Below, one piece after another: positions 53,840 to 62,708 of a stretch of 64,000 nucleotides of DNA; the stretch's first letter is position 1, and the number at the start of each line of letters is the position of its first letter. Below the pieces are notes generated by a model. The model did no database searches. It saw only the letters and a list, made by a program, of their open reading frames with translations, and was not told the origin of the DNA. The stretch spans positions 868,001 to 932,000 of the forward strand of contig NZ_VDEZ01000001.1 of NCBI RefSeq assembly GCF_017922435.1. The letters are read 5' to 3'. The position numbers and the translations under genes are program-made. Origin of the DNA: Thalassospira sp. ER-Se-21-Dark. Lineage in GTDB: Bacteria > Pseudomonadota > Alphaproteobacteria > Rhodospirillales > Thalassospiraceae.

Positions 53840-54880
53840 TTAAGCGTCGCCCAACCCGTCTGATGCGGATTTTGGCATTTGCGTCTGCGCCATCTGTGCT
53901 TCACGCACCGATAACACCTGTGCGGCAACCGATGCCGCAATCACCACCGGCTGTTTGCCGGTAATGCCTTGAATTCCAATCGGAGTGGTCAGACGACCGA
54001 TTTCAACCGGGCTCAACCCCCGATCAGAAAGACGTCGGATAAAGCGTGCACGCTTGGTTTGGCTGCCGATCATGCCAACAAAACCAAGATCATCGCGCAC
54101 CAAAGCCGCCCGGCAGATCTCGAAATCAAGCGCATGGTTGTGCGTTAAGATCAAAACATGCGCCCCGGCCGGAATATCGGCGACCTCAGTCTCGGGCTTA
54201 TCACTTTGACAAACCTGAACATTTTCGCCTTCAACACCCGCCAGAAATTCATCACGCGAATCGATCAGGTGAACATCAAACGGAAGCGGCGCCAAGGCCT
54301 GCACAACCGCCTTGCCGACATGCCCGGCACCAAAAATCCAAATCGGCGTGCGCGCGTCATCAAGGCGCAAACAAAGCGTTTCCACCCCGTTTAACGTAAC
54401 AATCCCGCCGCGGGCCGCACCAAAACTGCCCGAGAGCATCTTGGCATGCGCACCACTGACCCGGGCGATGTCGCTGCAATCAGTCGGCACGGTTACCCAA
54501 TGGCCATCTGCACTGACCGGTGCCGTCTCGATCTCTGTCAAAAAACTGCGCAACGTCTCTTTCGCGACACCGCCCAACAGATGAAAACCGACCTCGACCG
54601 ATCCACCGCAACACTGTCCAAGCCCCGGCCCCAACGGAAACCGCACGATCTCGGCAAGGGTTACTGTATCGACACCTTGGGCAAATCCGTCACGCACCCG
54701 GCGTGTGACCTGATGTTCAAGGTTGCCACCACCAATCGTGCCCGAAATCGCATCCGGCGTGATCAGCATGAAGGCGCCGACTTCCCGCGGGGTGGATCCG
54801 CGAATGGCCGCAACACTGACCAGCATCACCGGACCGGGTTCAGACAACAGCCTGATATGATCGCGCCGCGACAGGGCCAT
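53840..54880 (-). CDS. xdhC: Xanthine dehydrogenase accessory factor XdhC
   Basis: 346 residues. Binds molybdenum cofactor, promotes its sulfuration and inserts it into XdhB. N-terminal VSVAAIRGSTPREVGAFMLI, Cys pair in LGQCCGGSVEVGFHLLG, and a C-terminal Rossmann-like domain WIFGAGHVGKAVVQAL. LILTHNHALDFEICRAALVRDDLGFVGMIGS is the family hallmark. Starts three bases after the xdhB stop. Confidence 0.93.
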   Translation of the reverse strand: MALSRRDHIRLLSEPGPVMLVSVAAIRGSTPREVGAFMLITPDAISGTIGGGNLEHQVTRRVRDGFAQGVDTVTLAEIVRFPLGPGLGQCCGGSVEVGFHLLGGVAKETLRSFLTEIETAPVSADGHWVTVPTDCSDIARVSGAHAKMLSGSFGAARGGIVTLNGVETLCLRLDDARTPIWIFGAGHVGKAVVQALAPLPFDVHLIDSRDEFLAGVEGENVQVCQSDKPETEVADIPAGAHVLILTHNHALDFEICRAALVRDDLGFVGMIGSQTKRARFIRRLSDRGLSPVEIGRLTTPIGIQGITGKQPVVIAASVAAQVLSVREAQMAQTQMPKSASDGLGDA

Positions 54881-54883
54881 GAT

Positions 54884-57280
54884 CTATTCCCCTGCCATCG
54901 ATTGTGCTGAATGAACCTTTTCGATCATGCGCTTGGCACAATCGGCGACCGCATGCAAAACCGCCTCTGGCGTTGCCGGAGTATCAAGGGCTGGGACAAC
55001 CTTGTGATTGGCGACCGAGGCCACCGCATCGGCAATCGCCCGATGCACCGAAATCGCCAGCATCAAGGGTGGCTCACCAACTGCCTTGGATCGATGGATG
55101 GTTTTTTCAACGTTTCGTCCGGACGACCACAGCTCCATACGGAAATCTTCCGGTCGATCCGAACATGCCGGGATTTTATAGGTCGACGGCGCATGGGTGC
55201 GCAGGCTGCCTTTATCATCCCACCAGAGTTCCTCGGACGTCAGCCAGCCCATCCCCTGAATGAAGCCACCTTCAATCTGACCAAGGTCGATCGCCGGGTT
55301 CAACGACCGGCCAACATCATGAATGATGTCAACGCGCGTCACCTTGTATTCCCCGGTCAGGGTATCAATCAGAACTTCGGAGCACGCCATGCCATAGGCA
55401 AAGTAATAAAACGGCCGTCCCGATGCGCTTTCGCGGTCATAATGAATTTTCGGCGTCGCGTAGTAGCCCGTGGCCGACAGCGACACACGCGCCAGATAGG
55501 CCTGCTTGATCAGATCGGCAAAGGCGAGCTCTTCCTTGTCGCCGACAATGATCTTGCCCGGCACAAAGCGCACAGCACTTTCCGCCACACCATATTTCTC
55601 CGCGGCAAAGGCAATCAGGCGATTCTTGATCGTCATCGCCGCATCGCGTGCCGCCATGCCGTTCATGTCCGCCCCGCTTGAGGCCGCGGTTGCCGATGTG
55701 TTGGGGACCTTGCCGGTATTGGTCGGGGTGATCTTGATCTGATCGAGATCGATCTGGAACTCCTCGGCCACGACCTGGGCGACCTTGATAAACAGGCCCT
55801 GCCCCATTTCCGTCCCGCCATGGTTCAGATGCACCGATCCATCCTGATAAACATGGATCAGCGCACCCGCCTGGTTCAGGAAGGTCGTGGTAAAGGAAAT
55901 CCCGAATTTCACGGGCGTCAGGGAAAGACCCTTTTTCAAAACCGGGCTTTCGGCATTGAACGCCGTAATCTCTTCGCGGCGTTTGCGATAGTCGCTGGCT
56001 TTCAGGATATCGTCTGTCAGCTCCGAAAGGACATTGTCTTCGACCACCATATGGTATGGCGTCGTGTTGCGATCCTTGGTGTCGTAATAGTTGGCAATGC
56101 GGACATCCATCGGATCACGCGCGACGGTCATGGCGATTTCATCGATGATGCGTTCAATCGCGACCATGCCCTGCGGCCCGCCAAAACCGCGAAACGCCGT
56201 GTTGGACACAAGATTGGTTTTGCAGCGGTACGACCTTATTTCAACATCGCCAAGGTAATAGGCATTGTCGGTATGGAACATCGCCCGATCAGCAATTGCG
56301 GCGGACAAATCGGCCGAAAAACCGCAATTGGCCGCGTATTGAATATCTAGGCCGCAAATCCGCCCGTCATCATCAAAGCCGACATCGTAATCGACAATGA
56401 AATCATGGCGCTTGCCGGTCATGATCATATCATCATCACGATCCAGTCGGAACTTGGCCGGGCGTCCGGTTTTGGTTGCAACGATGGCGGCCAGTGCCGC
56501 CCATTGCATCGCCTGCGTTTCCTTGCCGCCAAACCCGCCACCCATGCGGCGCACCTCAACCGTCACCGCATTGGCCGGACGGCCCAGCACATTGGCGATA
56601 TTATGCTGCACTTCCGATGGATGCTGCGTGGAGCAATGCAGCAACACATCGCCATCCTCACCCGGAATGGCAAAGCTGATATGGCCTTCAAGGTAGAAAT
56701 GATCCTGCCCGCCAATCTCCATCCGCCCGGAATGGCGATGCTTGGCGCGGGCCAATGCCGATTTGGCATCGCCCTGCTTCATCACATGCGGCGGTGCGAC
56801 AAAAAGCTGCTTTTCCAGGGCCTCGACTACATCCAGAACCGCGGGCAATTCTTCATATTCAATCTCGGCCAACTTGGCGGCCGCGCGCGCCTGTGCACGG
56901 GTTTCCGCCGCCACGCAAAAGACCGGCTGGCCATAAAACTGCACGATGCCATCGGGCAATACCGGCTCGTCATGGGTATGCGCTGGTGAAACGTCATTCA
57001 CACCGGGGATATCATCGGCGGTCAGGACACACACCACACCCGGGGCCGAGCGGACCTTGGACAGGTCCATTTTGGTAATCTTGCCATGTGCGATGTTCGA
57101 GGCGCCCGGCGCCAGATGAAGCGTGCCAAACGGCTCATTGATGTCATCAATATAAACCGCCTCACCCGCCACATGTTTCGGGCCGCTGTCATGTTTGGAA
57201 CTGGATCGCACACCGCCGCTTAACCCCGCAGTCGGTGCAACAACCTCGTCCATATCGGCTTTCAAAGCTTGATCAGACAT
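54884..57280 (-). CDS. xdhB: Xanthine dehydrogenase molybdopterin-binding subunit
   Basis: 798 residues from ATG 57280, with AAGGAGG six bases upstream; the start overlaps the xdhA end by eight bases. Catalytic subunit oxidising hypoxanthine and xanthine to urate. GGQDHFYLEGH, RMGGGFGGKETQ, FRGFGGPQGM, GGTEMGQGLFIKVAQ and the base-catalyst region KAVGEPPLMLAIS (active-site Glu) are all present, so it should be active. Full length for bacterial XdhB. Confidence 0.95.
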   Translation of the reverse strand: MSDQALKADMDEVVAPTAGLSGGVRSSSKHDSGPKHVAGEAVYIDDINEPFGTLHLAPGASNIAHGKITKMDLSKVRSAPGVVCVLTADDIPGVNDVSPAHTHDEPVLPDGIVQFYGQPVFCVAAETRAQARAAAKLAEIEYEELPAVLDVVEALEKQLFVAPPHVMKQGDAKSALARAKHRHSGRMEIGGQDHFYLEGHISFAIPGEDGDVLLHCSTQHPSEVQHNIANVLGRPANAVTVEVRRMGGGFGGKETQAMQWAALAAIVATKTGRPAKFRLDRDDDMIMTGKRHDFIVDYDVGFDDDGRICGLDIQYAANCGFSADLSAAIADRAMFHTDNAYYLGDVEIRSYRCKTNLVSNTAFRGFGGPQGMVAIERIIDEIAMTVARDPMDVRIANYYDTKDRNTTPYHMVVEDNVLSELTDDILKASDYRKRREEITAFNAESPVLKKGLSLTPVKFGISFTTTFLNQAGALIHVYQDGSVHLNHGGTEMGQGLFIKVAQVVAEEFQIDLDQIKITPTNTGKVPNTSATAASSGADMNGMAARDAAMTIKNRLIAFAAEKYGVAESAVRFVPGKIIVGDKEELAFADLIKQAYLARVSLSATGYYATPKIHYDRESASGRPFYYFAYGMACSEVLIDTLTGEYKVTRVDIIHDVGRSLNPAIDLGQIEGGFIQGMGWLTSEELWWDDKGSLRTHAPSTYKIPACSDRPEDFRMELWSSGRNVEKTIHRSKAVGEPPLMLAISVHRAIADAVASVANHKVVPALDTPATPEAVLHAVADCAKRMIEKVHSAQSMAGE

Positions 57281-58766
57281 GGGCCGCCTCCTTGCCAACA
57301 AGGCGAGTGGCAATATCCGGCGCATTGGTTTCGATAAACAACTTGGTCAAAAGGTTCTGCGCCACCAGCATGCGATATTCCTTCGATGCCCGCATATCGG
57401 TCATCGGTTCAAACTCGCTGGCCAGTGCCATTTGCGCAGCATTAAGGTTGGCTTCATTCCAATCCTTGCCGATCAGGGCCGCTTCGCATTTTTTCGCACG
57501 CATCGGGGTGCCCGCCATGCCGCCAAAGGCCGCACGGAATTCGGAAACCTTGCCATCATCAATCTTGATGGCAAAGGCCCCCAAAACAGCCGTGATATCC
57601 TGATCAAATCGTTTGGAGATTTTGTATGCCTTGAACACCAATCCGCTGTGCGGTTTGGGCACAATCACGCTTTCGACAAACTCGCCCGCAACCCGGTCTT
57701 GTTTGCCATAACTGATAAAGAATTCTTCGAGCGGCACTTCACGACGCACATCGCCCATGCGCAGAACGATCTTAGCCCCCAGCGCAATCAGGGCCGGCGG
57801 CGTATCGCCAATCGGTGATCCGTTGGCGATATTACCGCCCACGGTTCCGGCATTGCGGATTTGTCTTGAGCCAATCCGGCGCACAAGCTCGCCCACGTCG
57901 GCTGCCACCCGGCCCAGTGCATCATGCGCCCGGCTATAGGTCACACCGGCCCCGATAATCAGTGCATCTTCGGTTTCATATACCGATTGGATATCGGCGA
58001 CATCGCCAATGTAAATGATCGGATCCAGACGCTTCAGCATCTTGGTCACCCAAAGCCCGACATCCGTCCCCCCAGCCAGAACCGTGGCATCCGGGTGCGC
58101 CACCAAAAGGGCGGCCAATTCATCAGATGTGCGTGGTGCGAAATAACGCCCGGCGGGATGTTCAAGCGCTAGCGTGCCTTCGCCTTCGACCATCGCGGTC
58201 AGTTTGGCGGCAATATCAGCACGGCGTTTTTGCTCGGCACTGTCATTGGCAGCGACACCACCGGCCTTGCGCGCGGCCTCAATAATCGGGCCATAGCCGG
58301 TGCAACGGCACAGGTTGCCTGCCAGCGCATCATTGATCGCACCGCGGTCATCTTCGCCGCCATCCAGCCACAACTGATACAGGCTCATGACAAAGCCCGG
58401 CGTACAGAAACCGCATTGCGATCCGTGGGTATCGACCATCGCCCGCTGCACCGGATGCAGGGTACCGTCCGTCGATTTAAGATGCTCCACGGTCAAAAGC
58501 TGCTTGCCATCAAGGGTCGGGACAAACTGGATGCAGGCATTAACCGTGCGATACGCCATGCCGCCCTTGCCATCGGGTTCGCCCAGCACAACCGTGCAGG
58601 CCCCGCAATCGCCCTCGGCACAGCCTTCCTTGGTTCCGGACTTGTGCTCGGACAGGCGCAGATATTCAAGAACCGTCATCTGCGGATCAACATCACGCAG
58701 GCTGCGTTCCTCGTCGCCGAGCAAAAAACGGATATCAGAACGGAAGGATCCGGTCGCACTTGCCAT
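57273..58766 (-). CDS. xdhA: Xanthine dehydrogenase small subunit (2Fe-2S and FAD)
   Basis: 497 residues. Two 2Fe-2S clusters at the N-terminus (KEGCAEGDCGACTVVLGE, and HGSQCGFCTPGFVMSLYQ with GNLCRCTGYGPI). A FAD domain follows (VLAGGTDVGLWV, RNAGTVGGNIANGSPIGD) and a C-terminal CO-dehydrogenase-flavoprotein-like domain. Passes electrons from the molybdenum site to NAD+. Starts eight bases after the uraH stop. Confidence 0.95.
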   Translation of the reverse strand: MASATGSFRSDIRFLLGDEERSLRDVDPQMTVLEYLRLSEHKSGTKEGCAEGDCGACTVVLGEPDGKGGMAYRTVNACIQFVPTLDGKQLLTVEHLKSTDGTLHPVQRAMVDTHGSQCGFCTPGFVMSLYQLWLDGGEDDRGAINDALAGNLCRCTGYGPIIEAARKAGGVAANDSAEQKRRADIAAKLTAMVEGEGTLALEHPAGRYFAPRTSDELAALLVAHPDATVLAGGTDVGLWVTKMLKRLDPIIYIGDVADIQSVYETEDALIIGAGVTYSRAHDALGRVAADVGELVRRIGSRQIRNAGTVGGNIANGSPIGDTPPALIALGAKIVLRMGDVRREVPLEEFFISYGKQDRVAGEFVESVIVPKPHSGLVFKAYKISKRFDQDITAVLGAFAIKIDDGKVSEFRAAFGGMAGTPMRAKKCEAALIGKDWNEANLNAAQMALASEFEPMTDMRASKEYRMLVAQNLLTKLFIETNAPDIATRLVGKEAAHV

Positions 58767-58774
58767 GTCTGTCC

Positions 58775-59128
58775 TCAGCTACCGCGATAGGTGGAATAGC
58801 CGAACGGCGACAGCAACAGCGGCACATGGTAATGCGCCTGCCCGTCAGAAATGCCGAACCGGATCACGACCTGATCGAGGAATTTCGGATCGGGAAGCTC
58901 CGTACCGCTGGCATCAAAGTAGTCACCGGCATGGAAAACAAGCTGATACTGGCCGGGTTTGAAAGAGGCACCCTCAAGCATCGGGCCTTCGGTGCGGCCA
59001 TCGGCATTGGTCACGGCTTCGGCAACCATGTCATCATGGCCATTGCCAAAGCGATGCAACTCAATGCGGATTCCGGCAGCCGGGCAGCCTTTCGCCGTAT
59101 CCAGTACATGGGTGGTCAGTCGTCCCAT
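58775..59128 (-). CDS. uraH: 5-hydroxyisourate hydrolase (transthyretin-like)
   Basis: 117 residues, with GAGGAGG before the ATG. Hydrolyses 5-hydroxyisourate, the product of PuuD, to OHCU. Signature residues: N-terminal GRLTTHVLDTAKGCPAAGIRIEL (catalytic His), LVFHAGDYFD, and the C-terminal YHVPLLLSPFGYSTYRGS with the YRGS tetrapeptide that defines the family and separates it from transthyretin. First gene of uraH-xdhA-xdhB-xdhC-guaD. Confidence 0.96.
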   Translation of the reverse strand: MGRLTTHVLDTAKGCPAAGIRIELHRFGNGHDDMVAEAVTNADGRTEGPMLEGASFKPGQYQLVFHAGDYFDASGTELPDPKFLDQVVIRFGISDGQAHYHVPLLLSPFGYSTYRGS

Positions 59129-59229
59129 GCCGGGCCTCCTCTCTCATTCTTTTGTTTATGAGCGGTCGCTTCTCCCTTTGGTCGGCATTCTGTTTGTACT
59201 TTGTGTGCCGAACCATTTTTTAAGCGATG

Positions 59230-59269
59230 TAAAAAGGGTCGCATTACGACCCACCCTCGGGAAAGAGGG
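59230..59269 (-). promoter_or_regulatory. Tandem-hairpin leader with U-tract ahead of uraH (attenuator or riboswitch candidate)
   Basis: In the minus direction a hairpin CCCTC-TTTCCC-GAGGG (59269-59254) is followed after one base by GGGTCG-TAATG-CGACCC (59252-59236) and a T-run (59235-59230). This has terminator form but sits about 100 bases upstream of the uraH start, where no minus-strand gene ends. It could attenuate the uraH-xdh operon in response to purines. I could not establish an aptamer consensus. Confidence 0.45.
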
Positions 59270-59426
59270 GATAAAGTGAAACTATATCAATAATTCTTTG
59301 AAAAAAGAACAGTCCCGTTTCAGGCACTATGAACGGAAACACAGGCAAAATGCCTTGATAGACCGCGAAAAACGTGGCTCAAATCTGATCCCGTCCAGGA
59401 ACATTATCAAAACAGCCTTGATAGTG

Positions 59427-59441
59427 CGGCACGTCGTTGGC
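59427..59441 (+). promoter_or_regulatory. Possible sigma-54 promoter upstream of allantoinase gene
   Basis: CGGCACG-TCGT-TGGC has the GG-N10-GC spacing (GG 59428-59429, GC 59440-59441) and resembles TGGCACG-N4-TTGC with two mismatches. It is 122 bases from the start codon. Confidence 0.3.
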
Positions 59442-59562
59442 CCGCCACGCACAGGTTTCTTTCTTGCTGCGCTGCGGCCGATGGTTAATGCTACACCAAA
59501 CAGGCCCGACAACAAAGCCGGGCGTACGGGATCAATCCCACAGAATTCAGGAGAAGGTTCGC

Positions 59563-60480
59563 ATGAACGACCAGACATATGCGCGTGATTTGATCGGTTA
59601 TGGGGAAAACCCGCCCAAGGCCAACTGGCCAAACAAGGCGCGCGTCGCGGTGCAGTTCGTCCTGAACTATGAAGAAGGCGGCGAAAACTGCATCCTGCAT
59701 GGCGACAAGGCCTCGGAAGCGTTCCTGTCTGAAATGATCGGGGCCGACATGCGCGAAGGTGTCCGCCATATGAGCATGGAGTCGATCTATGAATATGGTT
59801 CTCGGGTCGGTGTCTGGCGCATTCTGAACCTGTTCCGCGAACGCCAGATTCCGATCACGATCTTTGCGGTTGCCATGGCCCTTGCCCGCCACCCCCGGGT
59901 CGGCGAAGTCGCGATGAAAGACGGTCACGAGATTTGCTCGCACGGTTATCGCTGGATCGATTACCAATACATGCCAGAAGATCAGGAACGCGAACATCTC
60001 CACAAGGCGATCGAGATCATCAAGGACGTCACCGGCGAACGTCCGCTTGGTTGGTATACCGGGCGCACCAGCCCCAATACCCGTCGTCTGGTGGCTGAGG
60101 AAGGCGGTTTCCTCTATGACGCCGATGATTACAGCGACGAACTCCCGTTCTGGAGCACCCAGACAGAAACGCCGCACCTGATCGTGCCCTACACACTTGA
60201 TGCCAACGACATGCGCTTTGCCGCCATGCAGGGCTTTAATTCCGGCGAACAGTATTTCCAGTATCTCAAGGACAGCTTCGACACCCTTTACGAAGAAGGG
60301 ACTGAAACCCCGCGCATGATGTCGATTGGTCTGCATTGCCGTCTGGTCGGGCGTCCGGGCCGTTTCGCGGCCCTCAAGCGCTTTGTTGATTATGTCCAGA
60401 GCCACGATAATGTCTGGTTTGCCCGCCGCATTGATATCGCCCGTCACTGGCGCGAACATCACCCGTTTGGCGGCGAATAA
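59563..60480 (+). CDS. puuE: Allantoinase PuuE (polysaccharide-deacetylase fold)
   Basis: 305 residues from ATG 59563, with AGGAGAAGG eight to twelve bases upstream; the open frame extends upstream but is not conserved. Metal-independent allantoinase that hydrolyses allantoin to allantoate. Family features: RDLIGYGENPPKANWPNKARVAVQFVLNYEEGGE, SRVGVWRILNLF, GHEICSHGYRWIDYQYM, GWYTGRTSPNTRRLV, YDADDYSDELPFW and LHCRLVGRPGR. First gene of the puuE-uraD-alc-allA operon. Confidence 0.95.
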   Translation: MNDQTYARDLIGYGENPPKANWPNKARVAVQFVLNYEEGGENCILHGDKASEAFLSEMIGADMREGVRHMSMESIYEYGSRVGVWRILNLFRERQIPITIFAVAMALARHPRVGEVAMKDGHEICSHGYRWIDYQYMPEDQEREHLHKAIEIIKDVTGERPLGWYTGRTSPNTRRLVAEEGGFLYDADDYSDELPFWSTQTETPHLIVPYTLDANDMRFAAMQGFNSGEQYFQYLKDSFDTLYEEGTETPRMMSIGLHCRLVGRPGRFAALKRFVDYVQSHDNVWFARRIDIARHWREHHPFGGE

Positions 60481-60497
60481 GGAAACACAAGGTCCCA

Positions 60498-61025
60498 ATG
60501 ACAGAAACCACCCAATCCCTGTTTGAAACCCGCCCGCCCAGCACACTTGCGCAAAGCGCGTTCGTGTCGCTTTATGGCTGGGTTTACGAACATTCACCGT
60601 GGGTTGCCCATCAGCTTTATGAACGCGGCATCGCCAAAAACCTCGATAATCCTGCGGCGCTTGCCGATGCCATGGCGGCCATCGTCAATGGCGCGGTTGA
60701 TGACGACAAACTGTCACTTCTGCGCGCCCACCCGGATCTTGCGGGCAAGCTTGCGCTGGCCGATCTAACCGAGTCATCACAAAGCGAACAAAAGGGTGCC
60801 GGGCTTGATCAATGCACACCGGGTGAACTTGCCCGCTTTACCGAACTTAATGATCTCTATAAACAGAAGTTCGGCTTTCCGTTCATCTTTGCGGTCAAGG
60901 GTTTCCATCGCACCGATATCCTCGAAGCGTTCGAGCGGCGCGTGAAAAACGACCCGGAAACCGAATTCAATGAGGCGATTGCACAGGTTCACCGCATTGC
61001 CAAATTGCGGCTCGAAGCACTGTAG
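60498..61025 (+). CDS. uraD: OHCU decarboxylase
   Basis: 175 residues. Decarboxylates 2-oxo-4-hydroxy-4-carboxy-5-ureidoimidazoline stereospecifically to (S)-allantoin. Motifs: FVSLYGWVYEHSPWVAHQLYERG (catalytic His), LLRAHPDLAGKLA, SSQSEQKGAGLDQC, LNDLYKQKFGFPFIFAVKGFHR and the C-terminal HRIAKLRLEAL. Separated from puuE by 17 bases. Confidence 0.95.
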   Translation: MTETTQSLFETRPPSTLAQSAFVSLYGWVYEHSPWVAHQLYERGIAKNLDNPAALADAMAAIVNGAVDDDKLSLLRAHPDLAGKLALADLTESSQSEQKGAGLDQCTPGELARFTELNDLYKQKFGFPFIFAVKGFHRTDILEAFERRVKNDPETEFNEAIAQVHRIAKLRLEAL

Positions 61026-61102
61026 GGTTTCACCACAGCACCAGAAGCAGCAAACACCTGTGACCGCCAGATAATAAACGACTATTTCAGGATAAAAAGA
61101 CC

Positions 61103-62119
61103 ATGAGCCATCAGGAAAACACCGACGCACCGGAATTTGCACGGCGCTTTGTCAATCTGGCCGACGAACGTCTGGGTGCAGAGGCAATCTTTGCGACCGA
61201 TGATTTCTTCGCCGACAAGCAGCGCATGCTGCAAACCGCCGACGCGGTGTTTTATCCTGACCGCTATGACGACCACGGCAAATGGATGGATGGCTGGGAA
61301 AGCCGCCGCAAACGGGTCGAAGGCCATGATTACTGTGTCGTCCGTCTGGCGACATCGGGCCGCATTTACGGTGTTGATATCGATACCAGCCACTTCACCG
61401 GCAACTTCCCGCCAGCCGCATCACTTGAAGGCTGCTATTGCCCCGGTGGCGATCCGACTGACGACACCAAATGGCATGAAATCGTTGCCCCACTAGGCCT
61501 TGGTGCCAGTGCGCATCACTATGCCGACGTCACGTCCGAGGCGATCTATACCCATGTGCGCCTGCACATTTATCCGGATGGTGGTGTTGCACGCCTGCGC
61601 GTTTATGGTCGCCCGAACCGCGACTGGACGGAAATGGCCGCCAAGGGCGAACAGGTCGATCTGGCCGCGATGATCAATGGCGGCGTTGTTGTTGGCTGGT
61701 CGGATGCGCATTACGGCAATCCGAACGCCATTCTAGCCCCCGGTCGTGGGGTCAATATGGGCGATGGCTGGGAAACCCGTCGCCGTCGTGAACCGGGCAA
61801 TGAGTGGCTGATTGTCGAGTTGGGTAATCCCGGCGAGATTGAAAAAATCATCGTCGACACCTGCCACTTCAAGGGCAACTATCCCGACCGCGTCTCCATT
61901 CAGGGCGCGTTTGTCGATGGTGAAAAGGACAAATCACTGCGCGCACGTTCGATGTTCTGGTCGACCATCCTGCCCGAAAGCAAAATGCAGGCGGATCACA
62001 TCCACGAATTTGATGCTTCCGCACTGACCGTCAATGGTCCGGTCACCCATCTTCGCGTCAACTCGATCCCCGATGGCGGCATCAGCCGTCTGCGCATTCT
62101 CGGCAAACCGACGAAGTAA
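61103..62119 (+). CDS. alc: Allantoicase
   Basis: 338 residues. Hydrolyses allantoate to (S)-ureidoglycolate and urea. The protein is an internal duplication of a jelly-roll: first half [11 protein letters not shown]...[20 protein letters not shown], second half [23 protein letters not shown]...[18 protein letters not shown]. Both halves share DGWE(S/T)RR and the HFxGN(F/Y)P loop of the allantoicase family, and each half ends with HLR(V/I)..DGGxxRLR. Follows uraD after 77 bases. Confidence 0.95.
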   Translation: MSHQENTDAPEFARRFVNLADERLGAEAIFATDDFFADKQRMLQTADAVFYPDRYDDHGKWMDGWESRRKRVEGHDYCVVRLATSGRIYGVDIDTSHFTGNFPPAASLEGCYCPGGDPTDDTKWHEIVAPLGLGASAHHYADVTSEAIYTHVRLHIYPDGGVARLRVYGRPNRDWTEMAAKGEQVDLAAMINGGVVVGWSDAHYGNPNAILAPGRGVNMGDGWETRRRREPGNEWLIVELGNPGEIEKIIVDTCHFKGNYPDRVSIQGAFVDGEKDKSLRARSMFWSTILPESKMQADHIHEFDASALTVNGPVTHLRVNSIPDGGISRLRILGKPTK

Positions 62120-62131
62120 CGGGGCCGATTG

Positions 62132-62638
62132 ATGCAGCTTCCCATCGAACATCTGACGGCCGAGGCATTTTCCCCTTTCGGCGAGGTCATCTCAACCGCC
62201 ACCGCACGCGATACCTACAAGATCAATCAGGGCACCACGACCCGGTTTCATGATATCTCGCGCGTTGATGTCAGTGACGAAGGCGGTGCCCCGATCATCA
62301 GCATCTTTCGCGGCACACCCCGGCCCAAGCCGATTGAAATCAAGATGATGGAACGCCACCCGCTAGGCTCGCAGGCCTTCATCCCGCTTGCGGGTCAGAA
62401 GTTCCTGATTGTCGTCGCGTCGGGCTCGGACACACCCAAGCCCGAAGACTTGCGTGCGTTTCTTTCTGATGGCACCCAGGGTGTTACCTACGCCAAAAAC
62501 GTCTGGCATCACCCGTTGCTCGTTCTTGAAGAAGACAGCGACTTTTTGATCGTGGATCGCAGCGGTCCCGGCAAGAACCTCAATGAGGTCGACCTGCCAC
62601 TGGTCGACGGCGAGGTCATCACGCTGGATTGGGCGTAA
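62132..62638 (+). CDS. allA: Ureidoglycolate lyase
   Basis: 168 residues from ATG 62132, with ACGGGG upstream. Splits ureidoglycolate into glyoxylate and urea, the second urea of the pathway. Cupin-like: EAFSPFGEVISTA at the start, MERHPLGSQAFIPLAGQKFLIVVA, and GVTYAKNVWHHPLLVLEEDSDFLIVDRSGPG with the active-site His residues. Last gene before a strong terminator. Confidence 0.94.
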   Translation: MQLPIEHLTAEAFSPFGEVISTATARDTYKINQGTTTRFHDISRVDVSDEGGAPIISIFRGTPRPKPIEIKMMERHPLGSQAFIPLAGQKFLIVVASGSDTPKPEDLRAFLSDGTQGVTYAKNVWHHPLLVLEEDSDFLIVDRSGPGKNLNEVDLPLVDGEVITLDWA

Positions 62639-62660
62639 CGCAGCAAAGTCACGAAATAAC

Positions 62661-62687
62661 AAAGGCCGGGAACTCCCGGCCTTTTTC
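62661..62687. terminator. Terminator after allA
   Basis: AAAGGCCGGG (62661-62670) pairs with CCCGGCCTTT (62675-62684) around a 4-base loop, followed by TTTC. It also terminates the convergent lipoprotein gene. Confidence 0.9.
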
Positions 62688-62708
62688 TATTTCTAATACA
62701 GATACTTC

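Larger units (their letters stand above)
59129..59562. other. Divergent regulatory region of the two purine-catabolic operons
   Basis: 434 bases without a gene between uraH (minus) and the allantoinase gene (plus). It holds the tandem hairpin/U-tract leader of uraH (59230-59269), a TATAGT -10-like element near 59283 on the minus strand, and a GG-N10-GC element at 59427-59441 on the plus strand. Confidence 0.6.

Noticed and set aside
53737..53940. Basic N-terminal extension of guanine deaminase
   Set aside because: Not conserved in the family and overlaps xdhC; GTG 53736 has a good ribosome-binding site and gives the expected length.
59491..60597. 368-codon minus-strand ORF
   Set aside because: Antisense to the allantoinase gene puuE and the start of uraD.
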